A stretch of 64,000 bases of DNA from Warburgia ugandensis. Its lineage: Eukaryota; Streptophyta; Magnoliopsida; Canellales; Canellaceae. Made by a program: the position numbers and the translations under genes. How positions within the stretch are numbered: position 1 is the stretch's first letter; each line of letters opens with the position of its first letter. The notes below the pieces were generated by a model that saw nothing but the letters and a program-made list of their open reading frames with translations, was not told the DNA's origin and made no database searches. Positions 33,601-45,254 of the stretch are shown here, in pieces. The stretch spans positions 25,831,426 to 25,895,425 of the forward strand of contig CP141136.1 in NCBI GenBank assembly GCA_035236585.1, read 5' to 3'.

Positions 33601-35040
33601 CAAGGAACTTTAAAGAAAATTTATGGCATTTTCTTATGTAAATCCACGAATGTATACAAATTTCCTCCATTACTTCTACTTATTATGTTGTTCAACTGCA
33701 TAAGAGCACCTCCACTTACCTATCCTGTTTCAAGACAACCAACTTGAAAACCCAAATGTCAAACATTGTTATGCTTCTCCACTGAAATGAAAGCCTTTGT
33801 TGTAAAGTTCTTCAAATAATATGCTACCGAGAAAAAAGTTCTTCAAGTAATTGAAAATTTCTTTTAAAAGTATTCCAGATTTTTTCTTCTTTGTTAAAAA
33901 CTTAAAACGTCCATGGAAACAAAAACATTGTTATAAAAAACAAGTTCTCCAAATAATTGAATTTTCTTTTGAAAGCTTTCCAGATTTTTTTGTTAAAGGC
34001 TTCAAAATGTCCTAAATAGTTTGAATCTTCCCAAACTAAATGTGAACTTACTGAATTAAGTACAGACCTGCGAATGCAAAAACAAAGTCAAGAACAATTC
34101 ATCTAATTATCTACATAAACCATGTCTTATACAAGATCCTAGTTTTCATAAGACCCATTCTTAAGGTGATTGAATTCATATCTCCCATACGGCACATAAG
34201 CGATTATACATTCATCCTTTTTCTTATATATTACTTCAGAAAGAAGATTTATGTACAGTTCCTAGAAAGCCTGGATTCCGCAAAAGTTCTCTTGAATCTT
34301 TATGAGTATTTGCATTACTGGACTATTCCTGAATCTGAACTCGGTTAGAATGGATGAGCTTGAATTGTCAATCGCAATGGTGGTCTTGGAATCTCATTAG
34401 TTCTTTAAAAGAACCGAGTGAAAGGTAGATGTGTTTTAGCATGTGAAAAGGTCTGTGAATTCAGTTACTGACTCCCTATACTGGGTGAGAAAAGGTTTCA
34501 GATGCTGATTGAATAATAGAGTGCAAACCAATGGGATTATTCTTGAACGTTTTAGTACTAGTAATGGTTATGCTTTGGTCTTCTTTTGGTTCTGTGTTTT
34601 AACCTTTGAGGAGGCTGTTTGCTTCCTCTCTTTTTTGATGATGGGGTTTATAGCCCTTCAGACCAGCTATGTTTCTTTTTCTCCCTTGTAAATTCCTTTT
34701 GTCTCAATTACCATTCGGAAAACAGAACTATGATAAAAACACATCCACCTATATGCCCTGTTTGAAGATAACCAATGAACCTTTTACTTTATTGGCGTAG
34801 CATGTCAATTGCAACAGGAACACTTGTATCCATTAATTTATCATCTTTGAAACCACCGACTATAAGAATCAAAATGAAAAGAACAGAAATTCAGAGGATA
34901 AACATTAGTCTATGGATCAATTTACTGACAATCAACTATAAGAATCAAAACCAAGAAGAAAACTAATTCAGAAATAAAATATTGAAGGACAGAGAGGCAA
35001 GTAACATGCCTGTAAAAGAACTAATGTGCTTGTTGGCGTT
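33601..35040. repeat. F-box 5'-relic module, unit 1, proximal copy
   Basis: Again carries the leader (AAGACAACCAACTTGAAAAC on the plus strand) and a degenerate start region near 33,660-33,710, plus the plus-strand frame with FLMMGFIALQTS (34,509-34,691). The second donor here is mutated to GAGGCAAGTAAC (near 34,995). Confidence 0.5.
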
Positions 35041-35269
35041 ATTACATGGTTAAGCTTTTTAGAGTAATCTATCAACTCATAACTCAGTAAAGAGGAACTA
35101 GTAATGGGTGGATGCCCATTACTATTTTGTATCAACACATAGCTAAGTTAAGAGGAATTAGTACGCTTTATAGAGCAATCTATCAGCTCATAACTCAGAT
35201 AAGAGGAACTAGCAATCTATCAACTCAAAACACATAATGGCACTCTCTCTATTTTGTATTTTGTGATGT

Positions 35270-36380
35270 AATATTAGTTCTTATGGGGTGGATGTTCACT
35301 ATTTCAGCGATCCAAACCTTTGGTTACAGATAAAAAACCTTGGCGATGGGTATAGCTTTATGGTTTCTTTGCGACCAAGGAACTTAAAAGAAAATTTATG
35401 GTATTTGTCTATGTAAATCCAGGAATTTATACAAATCTCCTCCATTACTTCTACCTATTACATTGTTCAACTGCATTAGAGCAACCCCCACTTACCTATC
35501 CTGTTTAGGACAACCAACTTGAAAACCCATCTGTTAAACAGTGTTATGCTTCTGCATTGAAATGAAAACCTTTGTTGTAACTTAAAACGTCCTAGAAAAG
35601 TTGAAAAATCCTGCCTTTCCAAACTAAATGTGAACTTACTGAATTACGGAGGACTTGCCAGTGCAAAAGCAGAGTCAGGAATATTTCATCTAATTTTCAG
35701 TAATTCAGTATGCTTCCTAAGTCTTGTAACTGATCCAAGTTTTCCTAAGAGCGATTCTTATGTAGATTCAATTCATATCTCCCATATCGCACGGAAGCAA
35801 TTACCCATCAATCTTTTTCTTAGGTAGATGTGTTTTAGCACGTGAAAAGGTCTGTGAATTCAGTTACTGACCCGCTTCCTATATCGGGTGAGAACAGTTC
35901 TTAGATGCTTATTCAACGTTCGGTACTTTTACTGGTTCTGCTTTCTTAGTTTTTAAGGAAACTTTTTGCTTCCTCACTTTTCTGATGATGGGGTTTATAG
36001 CCCTTCAAACCAACTTGGTCTGGTTTCTCTATTGTAAGTTCCTTTGTCTTCAATAGTTTTTTGAACTATGGTAAAAAGCACATCTACCCACATGCTCTCT
36101 TTGAAGATAACCAACAAACCATCTACTTTTTATGTATGTCAATTGCAACAAGAACATTTGTGTCCATCAGCTTACCGTGTTTGAGGACCCCCAACTACAA
36201 GAATCAAAATCAGAAGAAAGGAAATTCAGAAGATCAACAGGAACGCTTGTGTCCATCGATTCACCATGTTTGAAGACAGACAACTACAAGAATCAAAATC
36301 AAGCAAGGAATTCAGAAGATCAAAGATTGAATTGGGGCGTGCACAGAAGGACAAAGAGGCAAGTAACATGCCTTTAAATG
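35270..36380. repeat. F-box 5'-relic module, unit 2, upstream copy
   Basis: Matches the module at 18,640 but lacks about 210 bp after TCTTTTTCTTA. Retains TTTCTGATGATGGGGTTTAT and the TTGTAAGTTCC donor; the second donor is GAGGCAAGTAAC. Confidence 0.5.
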
Positions 36381-36951
36381 AACTGATGTACACGTTGGTG
36401 TAATTACACTGTTAAGCCGTACAGAGCAATCTATCAATTCATAACTCAGTAGAGGAACCAGAACGAAGGTATAGTAGTACTGAAAATCTTACCCCCAATG
36501 GCTATAACAAGAGTAGAAGAGGGGACTGAGAGAAGAGAGACAAAAAGTCTTTCAATGTGGAAAAGCAATGCAGCATAAGAAAATATACGGAAGGAGGAAA
36601 ATATATGGAAGGAGGACATAGGATGAGTCCAGCAGATTTTTGTAATTTTTTGCACCAAATGAAGCGTCTCCTTAAAGATTTCTGAATAACCAATTACATC
36701 ACTAGCCTTGACAACAACAAAGTGATAGTGAAATGATATCACCACCCCATTTTTCCATAATGGACTCTCTCTATTTTGTATATTCTGATGGAGTTCTTAT
36801 GGGATGGATGCCCACCACCTCAATAATCCAAAGCATTAGCTATTAATAAAATACCTTGGTGACAGGTATACCTTTATGGTTTCTTTCTGACCAAGGAATT
36901 TTAAAGAAAGTTTATGGTACTTACATAGGTAAATCCAAGAATTTAAATCTC

Positions 36952-37215
36952 AGGATCATCCAAGAAGATTTATGTCCGATATAGGACCCAGAAGATGGAC
37001 GGTTCTTAGTACCAAATATCTAGGTCCAAATGTAACGTATAGATCCTTCATCCAGCGTTAGGATAATCCAACAGAGAAAATCTACGTCTACGATGGGACC
37101 CAGAAGATGAACACTTGGTACTACCAAACGTGTCAGTTTAAAGTAACATGTAGATGCTTCCATCAGTGTTAGCATAATCCAATGGACAAGATCTATTTCT
37201 AAGATGGGACCCAAA
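36952..37215. repeat. About 110-bp subrepeats, unit 2 left
   Basis: Three tandem blocks as in unit 1 (GGATCATCCAAG, GGATAATCCAAC, GCATAATCCAATGG). Confidence 0.7.
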
Positions 37216-37541
37216 AGACGAACGAAAGAGAGCTCTAAAGAAAGCGGGCAGAGATGAACTAAGGCAACAATAAAGCACCTGGGAGAAGATGAACGTGTTA
37301 TGCCTTTAGAAGGTTGTCATTTTACAATATTTTGGTCTTGTACATCCATACAGAGTTTGCTTCTCGCCCCTGAAACCTCTTATCTAAAGGTGCAAGTATC
37401 TTGCTTTGTGTTTGCCGTTTTCAGTTAGCCCCTACACTTTCAATACACTTTGCACGTAGTCTTCCAAATTCAGTTTATTCATAAGTTGTCCCCAACTTCT
37501 AAAATGAATTTTCCGTTAGCGCTGATGCTGGAAACTGAAGA

Positions 37542-37625
37542 GGAGCCTTGGCATGCAGTTGAGTTGTTGCCATGTGACCTTGAGATCATAGGTTTAAGGC
37601 ATGGAAACAGCCTCTAGCAAAATGC
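37542..37625 (+). mobile_element. 5' half of an Au-like SINE, unit 2
   Basis: Ortholog of the truncated copy in unit 1, ending at CCTCTAGCAAAATGC. Confidence 0.8.
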
Positions 37626-37910
37626 TAGGGGCTTTCTTTCCCATTTACTTATGAAAATCAGTTTTGGAAGTTAGAAGGCAACTTATGGACAAAGTAAATT
37701 TGAGGGGTTATTATGTACATAGACCATTCTTAAAATGTCGGGGCTGATCACAAACCGTGTCGTGCTTTATGCTTGTGCTTTCTTCTTTATCATTGTCCAA
37801 TGCCTTCCATCAAAATTTCAACAATTTCCATTAATTTTCATTATGTTATCTGCTTATTTCCTTCAACACAATATGTCATATTTCCTGAACCAATCTCTTT
37901 TCAAGTTGTT

Positions 37911-38423
37911 TGTTGAGAAATGTGTAGAGCTCTGATATCACTGTTGCGGAAGTTACTGTTGCGATCCAGATTTGACGATTTGTACAGATCTGGGAATTTG
38001 AGATCACACACACATAAACACAAAGAAATTTATATGATTTGGCCTTATCTGGCCTACGTCTATGGGAAAAGAGAAAAACACTCACTAGATTGAATAGCAA
38101 TACAATGGAGGAGGAGAAGGATCACAACCAGATCCTCACTCGACTCTACTCTCTCTCACACTCTTTTCTCTCTTTAGATCAATTGATATGTTTCTTACAC
38201 CCATAACAGCAAAGATCGGATCTCCTTTATTTATAGGGTGCAAATGATCCAATTGTCAAGATTTACAACACAACAGATCTTGACAACTTACCAATTTTGA
38301 CTGTTCAGTTGGTGCCAATTTTTTACTAATCTTTTGGTGCTAAATTCCAATTTGTCTGCACCGAATATTGACTTTTGTTTCTATGTTTTGAACTTTGCAG
38401 ATATCATGGGTATGGACCCATCA
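37911..38423 (-). repeat. 3' LTR of the unit 2 copia element
   Basis: Runs from TGTTGAGAAATGTG to GTATGGACCCATCA, followed by the polypurine complement ATTCTCCCCCTCC. Shorter than the unit 1 LTR through small deletions, one removing the CTAACCACCAGATCT block. Confidence 0.92.
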
Positions 38424-38439
38424 ATTCTCCCCCTCCATA

Positions 38440-39010
38440 CCCATGGGAAGAGAACATTCTTCAGCTCTTCAATTTGAGTCCATCCATGCTATATCTCTAC
38501 ATAGCATCAGCTTCTCTACTAGCACCACTTTTGTCAACATGTCCACTAGATTCTCATCTGTGTGAATCTTCTCTATCTTCAGCAGTTCCTATTCTATTAC
38601 CTCACGTATCCAATGATAGCAAATATCGATATGCTTTGTCCGTGAGTGGTACATTGAATTCTTGCTTAAGTCCAGAGCACTCTGACTATCATAATGTACC
38701 TTGTATTCTTCCAGTATAATACTAAGCTCCTAGAGAAACCACTTTATCCACAACATCTCCTTGCTAACTTCAGCTCCGACAATATATTATTCTTCTGTTG
38801 TCAATAAAGCAACACACTTCTACAACTTGGACTGCCAAGATACATCTCCCCTTGCAAAAGTGAATAAAAATCCTGATGTAAATTTTCTACCATCAAGATC
38901 TCTTGCCGTGTCTACATCTGTGAATCCTTCCAAGATAGGTTCTATTTCTCCAAAACACAAGCACAACTTGGATGTACCCTTAAGATACCTCAAGATCCAC
39001 TTCACTGCTT
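38440..39010 (-). pseudogene. Copia RNase H and polyprotein C-terminus, unit 2
   Basis: Contains MKWILRYLKGTSKLCLC, a degenerate TTEEYIVGAE motif and the C-terminal KHIDIRYH, NLVDMLTKV blocks before the polypurine tract. Stops interrupt it. Confidence 0.82.
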
Positions 39011-39850
39011 CCTAGTGATCTCTTCCTGGGTTGGACAAGAACCTGCTTACTACACCTACTGCATGAGCAATGTCTGGTCTTGTACACACCATTATATACA
39101 TTAAACTTTCGACTGCTGACGAATATGATATCGCTGACATATTTTCTTTTTCCTATTCTGAAGAAGGACAGGTCTATTTGCTCAGCTTGAAATGGTTACT
39201 AAGCAGAGTGTTGACGCCATTATCCATGTTGAACCTCTTGATCACTCGTTCGACATACTTCTATTGTGACAGCTACAACTTTCTTCCCTTTCTGTCGCGA
39301 GCAATATGCATGCCCAAAATTTGCTAAACTGGCCTATGTCCTTCATATCAAAAGACTTAGATAACCCCTAGTCGTATCTTGTCCTACAGTCAGCATATCA
39401 TCTACATAGAGATGAAGTACAATAAACTTCCCATCAGGGAATCTTTGCACATATACATAGTGGTTTACTGTTGTTCTCTTGTACCTATAACTCATCATGA
39501 ACGAGTCAAACTTCTTGTACCATTGTCTCAGCACCTATTTAAGACCATAGAGGCTCTTCTTTAATTTGCAGACTAGGTGCTTCTTCCCTAGTACTTCACA
39601 ACCTACAGGTTGCTTCATGTAAATATCTTCCTCTAAATCTCCATGAAGAAATGCAGTTTTCACGTCCATCTGTTCAAGCTCCAAATTTAAGTTAGCTACC
39701 AATTCGAGTGCAGTTTGGATTGAAATCATCTTCACCACCGATGAGAATATCTTGTAAAAGCCGATTCCTTTCATTTGTTCAAAGCCTTTGACGACCAATC
39801 GAGCATTATGCTTTACTAGCTTGAACACTCATTTATTCTTCAGTACTCTC
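39010..39850 (-). pseudogene. Copia reverse transcriptase, unit 2
   Basis: KHNARLVVKGFEQMKGI, LEQMDVKTAFLHGDLEEDIY, LVCKLKKSLYGLK and an intact HLYVDDMLTVGQD active-site box. Frameshifts split the domain into at least three frames. Confidence 0.88.
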
Positions 39851-40742
39851 TTGCCCTTAGGAAACTTCACTAACTTGTAAGTCTTGCTCTTTTGTAGTGA
39901 GTCAATTTTCTCCTACATAGCATGCATCCAATTACTCTTATTTGTATGATTCTATGCTTTTTGGAAACATTCTAGCTCCCAATCTTTGGTAAGAGTGATA
40001 TACTCTGATTTTGGATATCTTTTTGAGGGAATTAGTACACGACCTCTTGAAGATGTATGTGGATGAGGCTCTTGATCTTCTGGCAGCGGAATTTCTTCAT
40101 CTTTTGATTGTTGTGATGATCCTGCAGCTTCTAGTGGAGGAGGTTGTTGCTCCTCTTGCTTTGTAACACCCCCACTTTTTTATAATGAAATTAAATAAAT
40201 ATTAAAAATTAGAATTTCAATGAAAATCAGGCTGGAATATTAGGGTTATAAAATATGCACTTCTCATAGAAGTGGAATCAAGGTATGAGAGATGTATAAT
40301 TAAAAACATATGCGACGAATGCTTCAAAATGACTATAAGCACGATAATTTCTGAATATAGATGAAAAATCTGTATTTTTCTTCATTTTAATGAATGAAAA
40401 GGCAAAATGGTAATTTCACAAATAACAAAGACTTGAGACATCCAAATTTGGAATGTACTTGGAAATACAAATCCAACGCCACTAAGTACGCTCAATTCCG
40501 AGCTCGGGAGAATAAAATGGATTTTTCTCCATAAAAGGATAATTTGGTCTTTTCACACTCATGTGGGGCCCACAAGGGACCCACAAAGGGTTCCAACGTC
40601 TAGAAAAAACAGCCATCATTAGTCAAACCACTACCACCTGCTAGTGGAGAAGGAGGTGGTAGTGGGAATCCAATGACAATTAAAAATTCAAAAGAAATCA
40701 AAGTTATGATTTCAAGTAATCATGAAAAATTCCAAATACCTC

Positions 40743-40750
40743 TATAAATA
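40743..40750 (+). promoter_or_regulatory. Candidate LTR TATA box, outer element
   Basis: TATAAATA followed by GCTCC, about 580 bp from the 5' end of the LTR, a reasonable U3 length. Confidence 0.5.
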
Positions 40751-43700
40751 GCTCCAAAAAATTCCAAAAATATTTCCCTAGTGATCCTCACGAGGTCCTC
40801 TAGCTTGCTTTAAAAAAAACCAGCTTCATAAACCTCTCCAAACTCCCCCAATTTTCTTCTCCTTCTTCTCTTAATTTTCCTTCAGGGCGTGTCCACAAAC
40901 ACATCAGGCTCTCCAAACTGAGTGGAGAAGTCGAGCGCGTCCCGGGACGTGTCGCCACTATGGAACTGAGTTTCCGCCTGGAAACCCTATTTCAATTACC
41001 CATCATGTTTTAACCGTTGAAATACCATCTCCACCATTGGATATGTTCTGAGAAGATCTATTTACAAAAGCCCCTTGATTTAAGGATGATCCACCTCTTG
41101 GATCTCCGGAAAATTGAAAACGAAGGTTAACCCAGTTAGGGTTACCATCTCCGATTGTGTCTTCACCAAATTCAGGCCAATCAAACCGGTGATTGGAGAT
41201 ATTACCCCCATTTATATCTTCAAAATATGGTTTTCTTCAAAAACCCCATGGTAGCCAATCTTCTCCGGCAACGACAACGGAGTAATTCCGTCTGTATATT
41301 TTTTCGGAAAGCTAGGGTTTTCTCCAATAGGTTTTTTCTTTCTCCGGTGATCTCCTCCTCCCCAGACCTATACAAGTAGGTGCACCACTCCTACTTTCAA
41401 TTTCGGTAGGCTAGCATGATTTTCCCAACCATGAAGAGATCTCCACAGCCGTAGATCCGTTGGAGACGATGGATCGTCTTGGGTGGTGGAGATCTCATCA
41501 CAGACGGCTCAGATGAATCTTCTGAGCCATTGAATGACTTTCTGGGGTCCCAAAATCCCAGGACATGAAATATGGGCATCAGATGTTACTGGATGGAGGA
41601 GATCCATCGACAAGCGATCTAACGGTCCGATTGGACCGTCTCGCCTGTAGCAGGTCACCTCTACCCAGCTACCTGGGATAGGCGGTAATAGGCACGGGAC
41701 ACTAGTCGTCCTGTACCTGAACCCAGATATGATCTAGGCCGTCCATTCAATTAACTGAAAATTTTATTTCTTCAATTCAGAGCCCTATAGAGATCTGATT
41801 TTAGATTAGAAAGTTTCTATTGATTCCTTGTCACTTGATATAGATATTGAATATATTATATTCATCTTTCAAGTTGTGATTATATATGTTATTTGTGAAA
41901 ATCAGTGTCCATTTCATATGACTTTAAAAGACAAATATGAACCAATGGATGTCTTCAGAGACACTCTAATAACTTCGGATCAGGTTCACAGTTAGATTTG
42001 TATTCTTATATATGAATGAATTGATCAAAAACTATAAAGATAGAATTCAGCCCTTAAAACGGGCTGAAATCTTAAAATCTTAATTCTGATGGTAATTGAC
42101 CTTCAAATTTAGATCTGAAACTTTCCTAAGATTCATATTGATGTTAAGAATACACTGAACATTTTAGATCATGCTTTTAATTAGCATATACATGATCTAT
42201 TTAATCAAATCAGTGCCATTGATTATGGATCATGGCCCACATGACCCCAAACATAAAATCGAAACCGTTGGATGTGTTTATAAGGTTCCAAAACCTCAAA
42301 AACCATGTTCACAGTATAATTTTGATGTCTCTATGTCAGTCCAATCAACCCAAAACAATAAGGTGAAATTCAGCCCTTAAAAAGGGCTGAAATCTTAAAA
42401 TTTCAATTCCGATCTCAATTGAGATCCAAATTGAGATAAAAAAGTTGGGATGGATTTCTTGTGATAATACAAATGAACTGAACTTATAAAATTTTAATTT
42501 TAATTAATTAAAATTTTTGTAATTAAGTGGATAAGTAACTAACATTCTTGATCTACAAGATCTAGGATGATCAGACCACAAATACCTTATTGGATGATTA
42601 TTTTATAATATAATAAATAATATCAGTGGATTAAATTGTATTTATTAGGCAGATCTTAAGAGATCTAGCCTTAAGGGTTACTAAAACCCTTAAAATTGAA
42701 TAGTATCTCCTAGATCAAGATGATCCAGGATGATTGGACAGCATGGATGTATTTTGATGATGATCTTGAGATAAGATCATAGGGATTTAATGAAGGGATG
42801 CTGTGGATTTGGGCTAGATCAAGATCTATGCCCTTAAATGGTACAAAGTAACCTAAGATCTCCTTGATCAGGTAGATCAAGGAAGATCAAATCAATGGAT
42901 GAGATAAATCCATGATTTAATAATTAAATTACATCAATATAATATGTTGGATCTAAAATAAAATGAAGAATCAAGATCTAAACCTTAAAAAGATAAAGGA
43001 TGACTATGGATCAATTAAGACTCTTGGATCATGATAACATGTTAGATTTCTATTATTGAACATTATGATAATTGTATTTCAATTCTTAGTTAATTCTAGA
43101 ATTGCTTATTTAATTGTTTATTTAAGTGTTTAGTTACTTGTTATTTATGCTTTAAACTTATGCTTCAATGCTTAAGTAATTGTAATTTTATTGAAATGAA
43201 ATGAAATTAGAAGGGACATTCATATGGAATCTATGACATGGATTTAATAATAGTAAGGACCATAGTTAGTAGGATAATATAAGGAATATAAATTCTTTGG
43301 TCCAACTTAGGAGAATAATAAATCTCCATCAATGACATTTTAATTCATGGATTTAATTAAAAACAATTAGAAAGAATACTTAGGATTAAATGCTCAAAGG
43401 AACCTTATGAAAGGTTGAGTTAGGGTCAAGCTAGTGAATGATGGACATAGCGGTTAAGGAGGTTATCTAATAGAGCCACACTCTCCCCCCACCTTTCGTT
43501 GATGTTTATGAGGTTAAAACGCTTCCTTACATGAGGATTAAAGTAGCCACTTTGTGTTCAACCATTTAACTAGTAAGCCTTAGCCAATTTGACATAAGAG
43601 GAGCAATCTAGACTTAGAATGAAATAAGCTACCCTCAACCAATAAAACATTGATTGGTTGAGTAATAATAATGAGAGCATAAAATGTAGTAAATCATCTA

Positions 43701-44114
43701 ATCTTGATAAAAATTGGAAATCAAGATAAGGATGATCAAACAAGATCCATAAGATCTTGGATGATAAAAAACAAATACTAATGTAGTATTGTATAGTATG
43801 TATACGTATGTAGAAGAACATAGATAGAGAATCTCAAACCTTTGATCAAATTTGATTCAAGGAAAATTAGGGTATCATCTATAGGAATACATACTTGAAT
43901 AGGGAAATAACCTTGTATATATGGTATGACAGATGGATGAATCCAAACCATGATGGACATTGTGGAAGAATACACTAGAGATGTATGAATCAAGATACTA
44001 CTGAGGTAGGTGGATATACAATGATATGTTAGAGATTCATGTATAAATATACATGATTATCTGTCTAAAAATATAGACCTTCATTATATCAGTATGCTTA
44101 GTACCTTAGCATAG

Positions 44115-44415
44115 TCATGATCCAAACAAGTGATCCAAAACATTATGATCCAAAACAGATGATCCAACTAAGTGATCCAAAATACATGATCCAACTAAGT
44201 GATCCAAAACATACGATCCAATGAAGGGATCCAAAACATATGATCCAATGAAGGCATCCAAAACATATGATCCAATTAAGTGATCCAAAACATATGATCC
44301 AATGAAGGGATCCAAAACATATGATTCAATTAAGGGATCCAAAACATATGAACCAATTGAGGGATTTAAAACATATGATCTAATTAAGTGATCCAAAACA
44401 TGGGATCTAACCAAA
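44115..44415. repeat. 27-bp tandem repeat inside the outer LTR element
   Basis: About a dozen units of GATCCAAAACATATGATCCA plus AATGAAG or ATTAAGT. Because 27 is a multiple of three, the minus strand stays open as a nine-residue repeat (SYVLDPFIG, SYVLDHLIG); this is a by-product of the repeat. Confidence 0.85.
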
Positions 44416-44929
44416 TGATCAAACAAAGAGATCTAACCTCATAATCTAATCCACTTGATCTAATTTAATGATCAAGTATAATGAGGTGAAAGTACTAAGA
44501 TATGAAGACTAAGGAAACCCTAAGAATAGGGTATGTATAATATTCCAACCCTAGTTAAACAGATAGATCGTCTAATATGTACAATATATTTTCCATACAA
44601 GTATGGAGACTTGTGGATTTTGATTTACACAGAGATAGAGACTATGGATGCTATGCTAGGGAAGTTATGAGGATTTGGCCACCCACTTCCTAAAACTTAT
44701 ATGATGATACCATGCCCAAAGAGAGGCTAAATGTCGGGTGGGACAGTAATGGGAAGGCCCCACTGTGACAACCATAGTCCACCCCATGAGAACATGGATT
44801 AATTATTCCACAGTTGGTGTTAGTGGAGGATTATACAGTTATCCAGGCGCGTTGTACAAATTGAGGCTGTAAGCATAGTAGTCCTAATGTATTTTGCAAT
44901 ATGATGCACATATGATAGGCATAGTATGA

Positions 44930-45230
44930 TGCCATGGCATGATGATATGCCATTACATGAGTTCCTAGAATGAACACCCCATATGATAATTGGCTAAGTA
45001 TTGCTCTCCTAAGTGGGAGTATAGCCAGGGGAAGGAACAAGTATGGCATGATGATATGCTATTACATGAGTTCCTAGAATGAAAACCATGTATGAGGATT
45101 GGCTAGGTATTGCTGTCTTATGTGAGAGTATAGCCAGGGGAAGGAACAAGTGTTGAATAATCTTTGGCTAGGTATTGCTCTCCTAAGTGGGAGTATAGCC
45201 AGAGAAAGTAACAAGTTTTGAGCAATCTTC
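44930..45230. repeat. About 100-bp tandem repeat inside the outer LTR element
   Basis: GGCATGATGATATGCCATTA and TATAGCCAGGGGAAGGAACA each recur about 100 bp apart. A third copy starting TTTGGCTAGGTATTGCTCTC is shortened. Confidence 0.8.
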
Positions 45231-45254
45231 ACTATATTAACTAATTTGTCATGT

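Larger units (their letters stand above)
18521..35104. repeat. Tandem segmental duplication, unit 1 (16.6 kb)
   Basis: Homology with the other units starts at TGGGTGGATGCCCATTAC and runs through dispersed repeats, a copia element, LINE debris and an F-box gene to GAGGAACTAGTAA at 35,104. There the next unit starts with the same TGGGTGGATG word. Unit 1 differs by small deletions: about 270 bp is missing near 28,447 relative to unit 2. It supplies the empty site for the unit 2 SINE and the uninterrupted copia version. Confidence 0.92.

Noticed and set aside
37020-37214. 64-codon minus-strand frame conserved in the units
   Set aside because: Made of the 110-bp subrepeats; periodic residues reflect the DNA repeat.
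44115-44426. 103-codon repeat protein on the minus strand
   Set aside because: A by-product of the 27-bp minisatellite.
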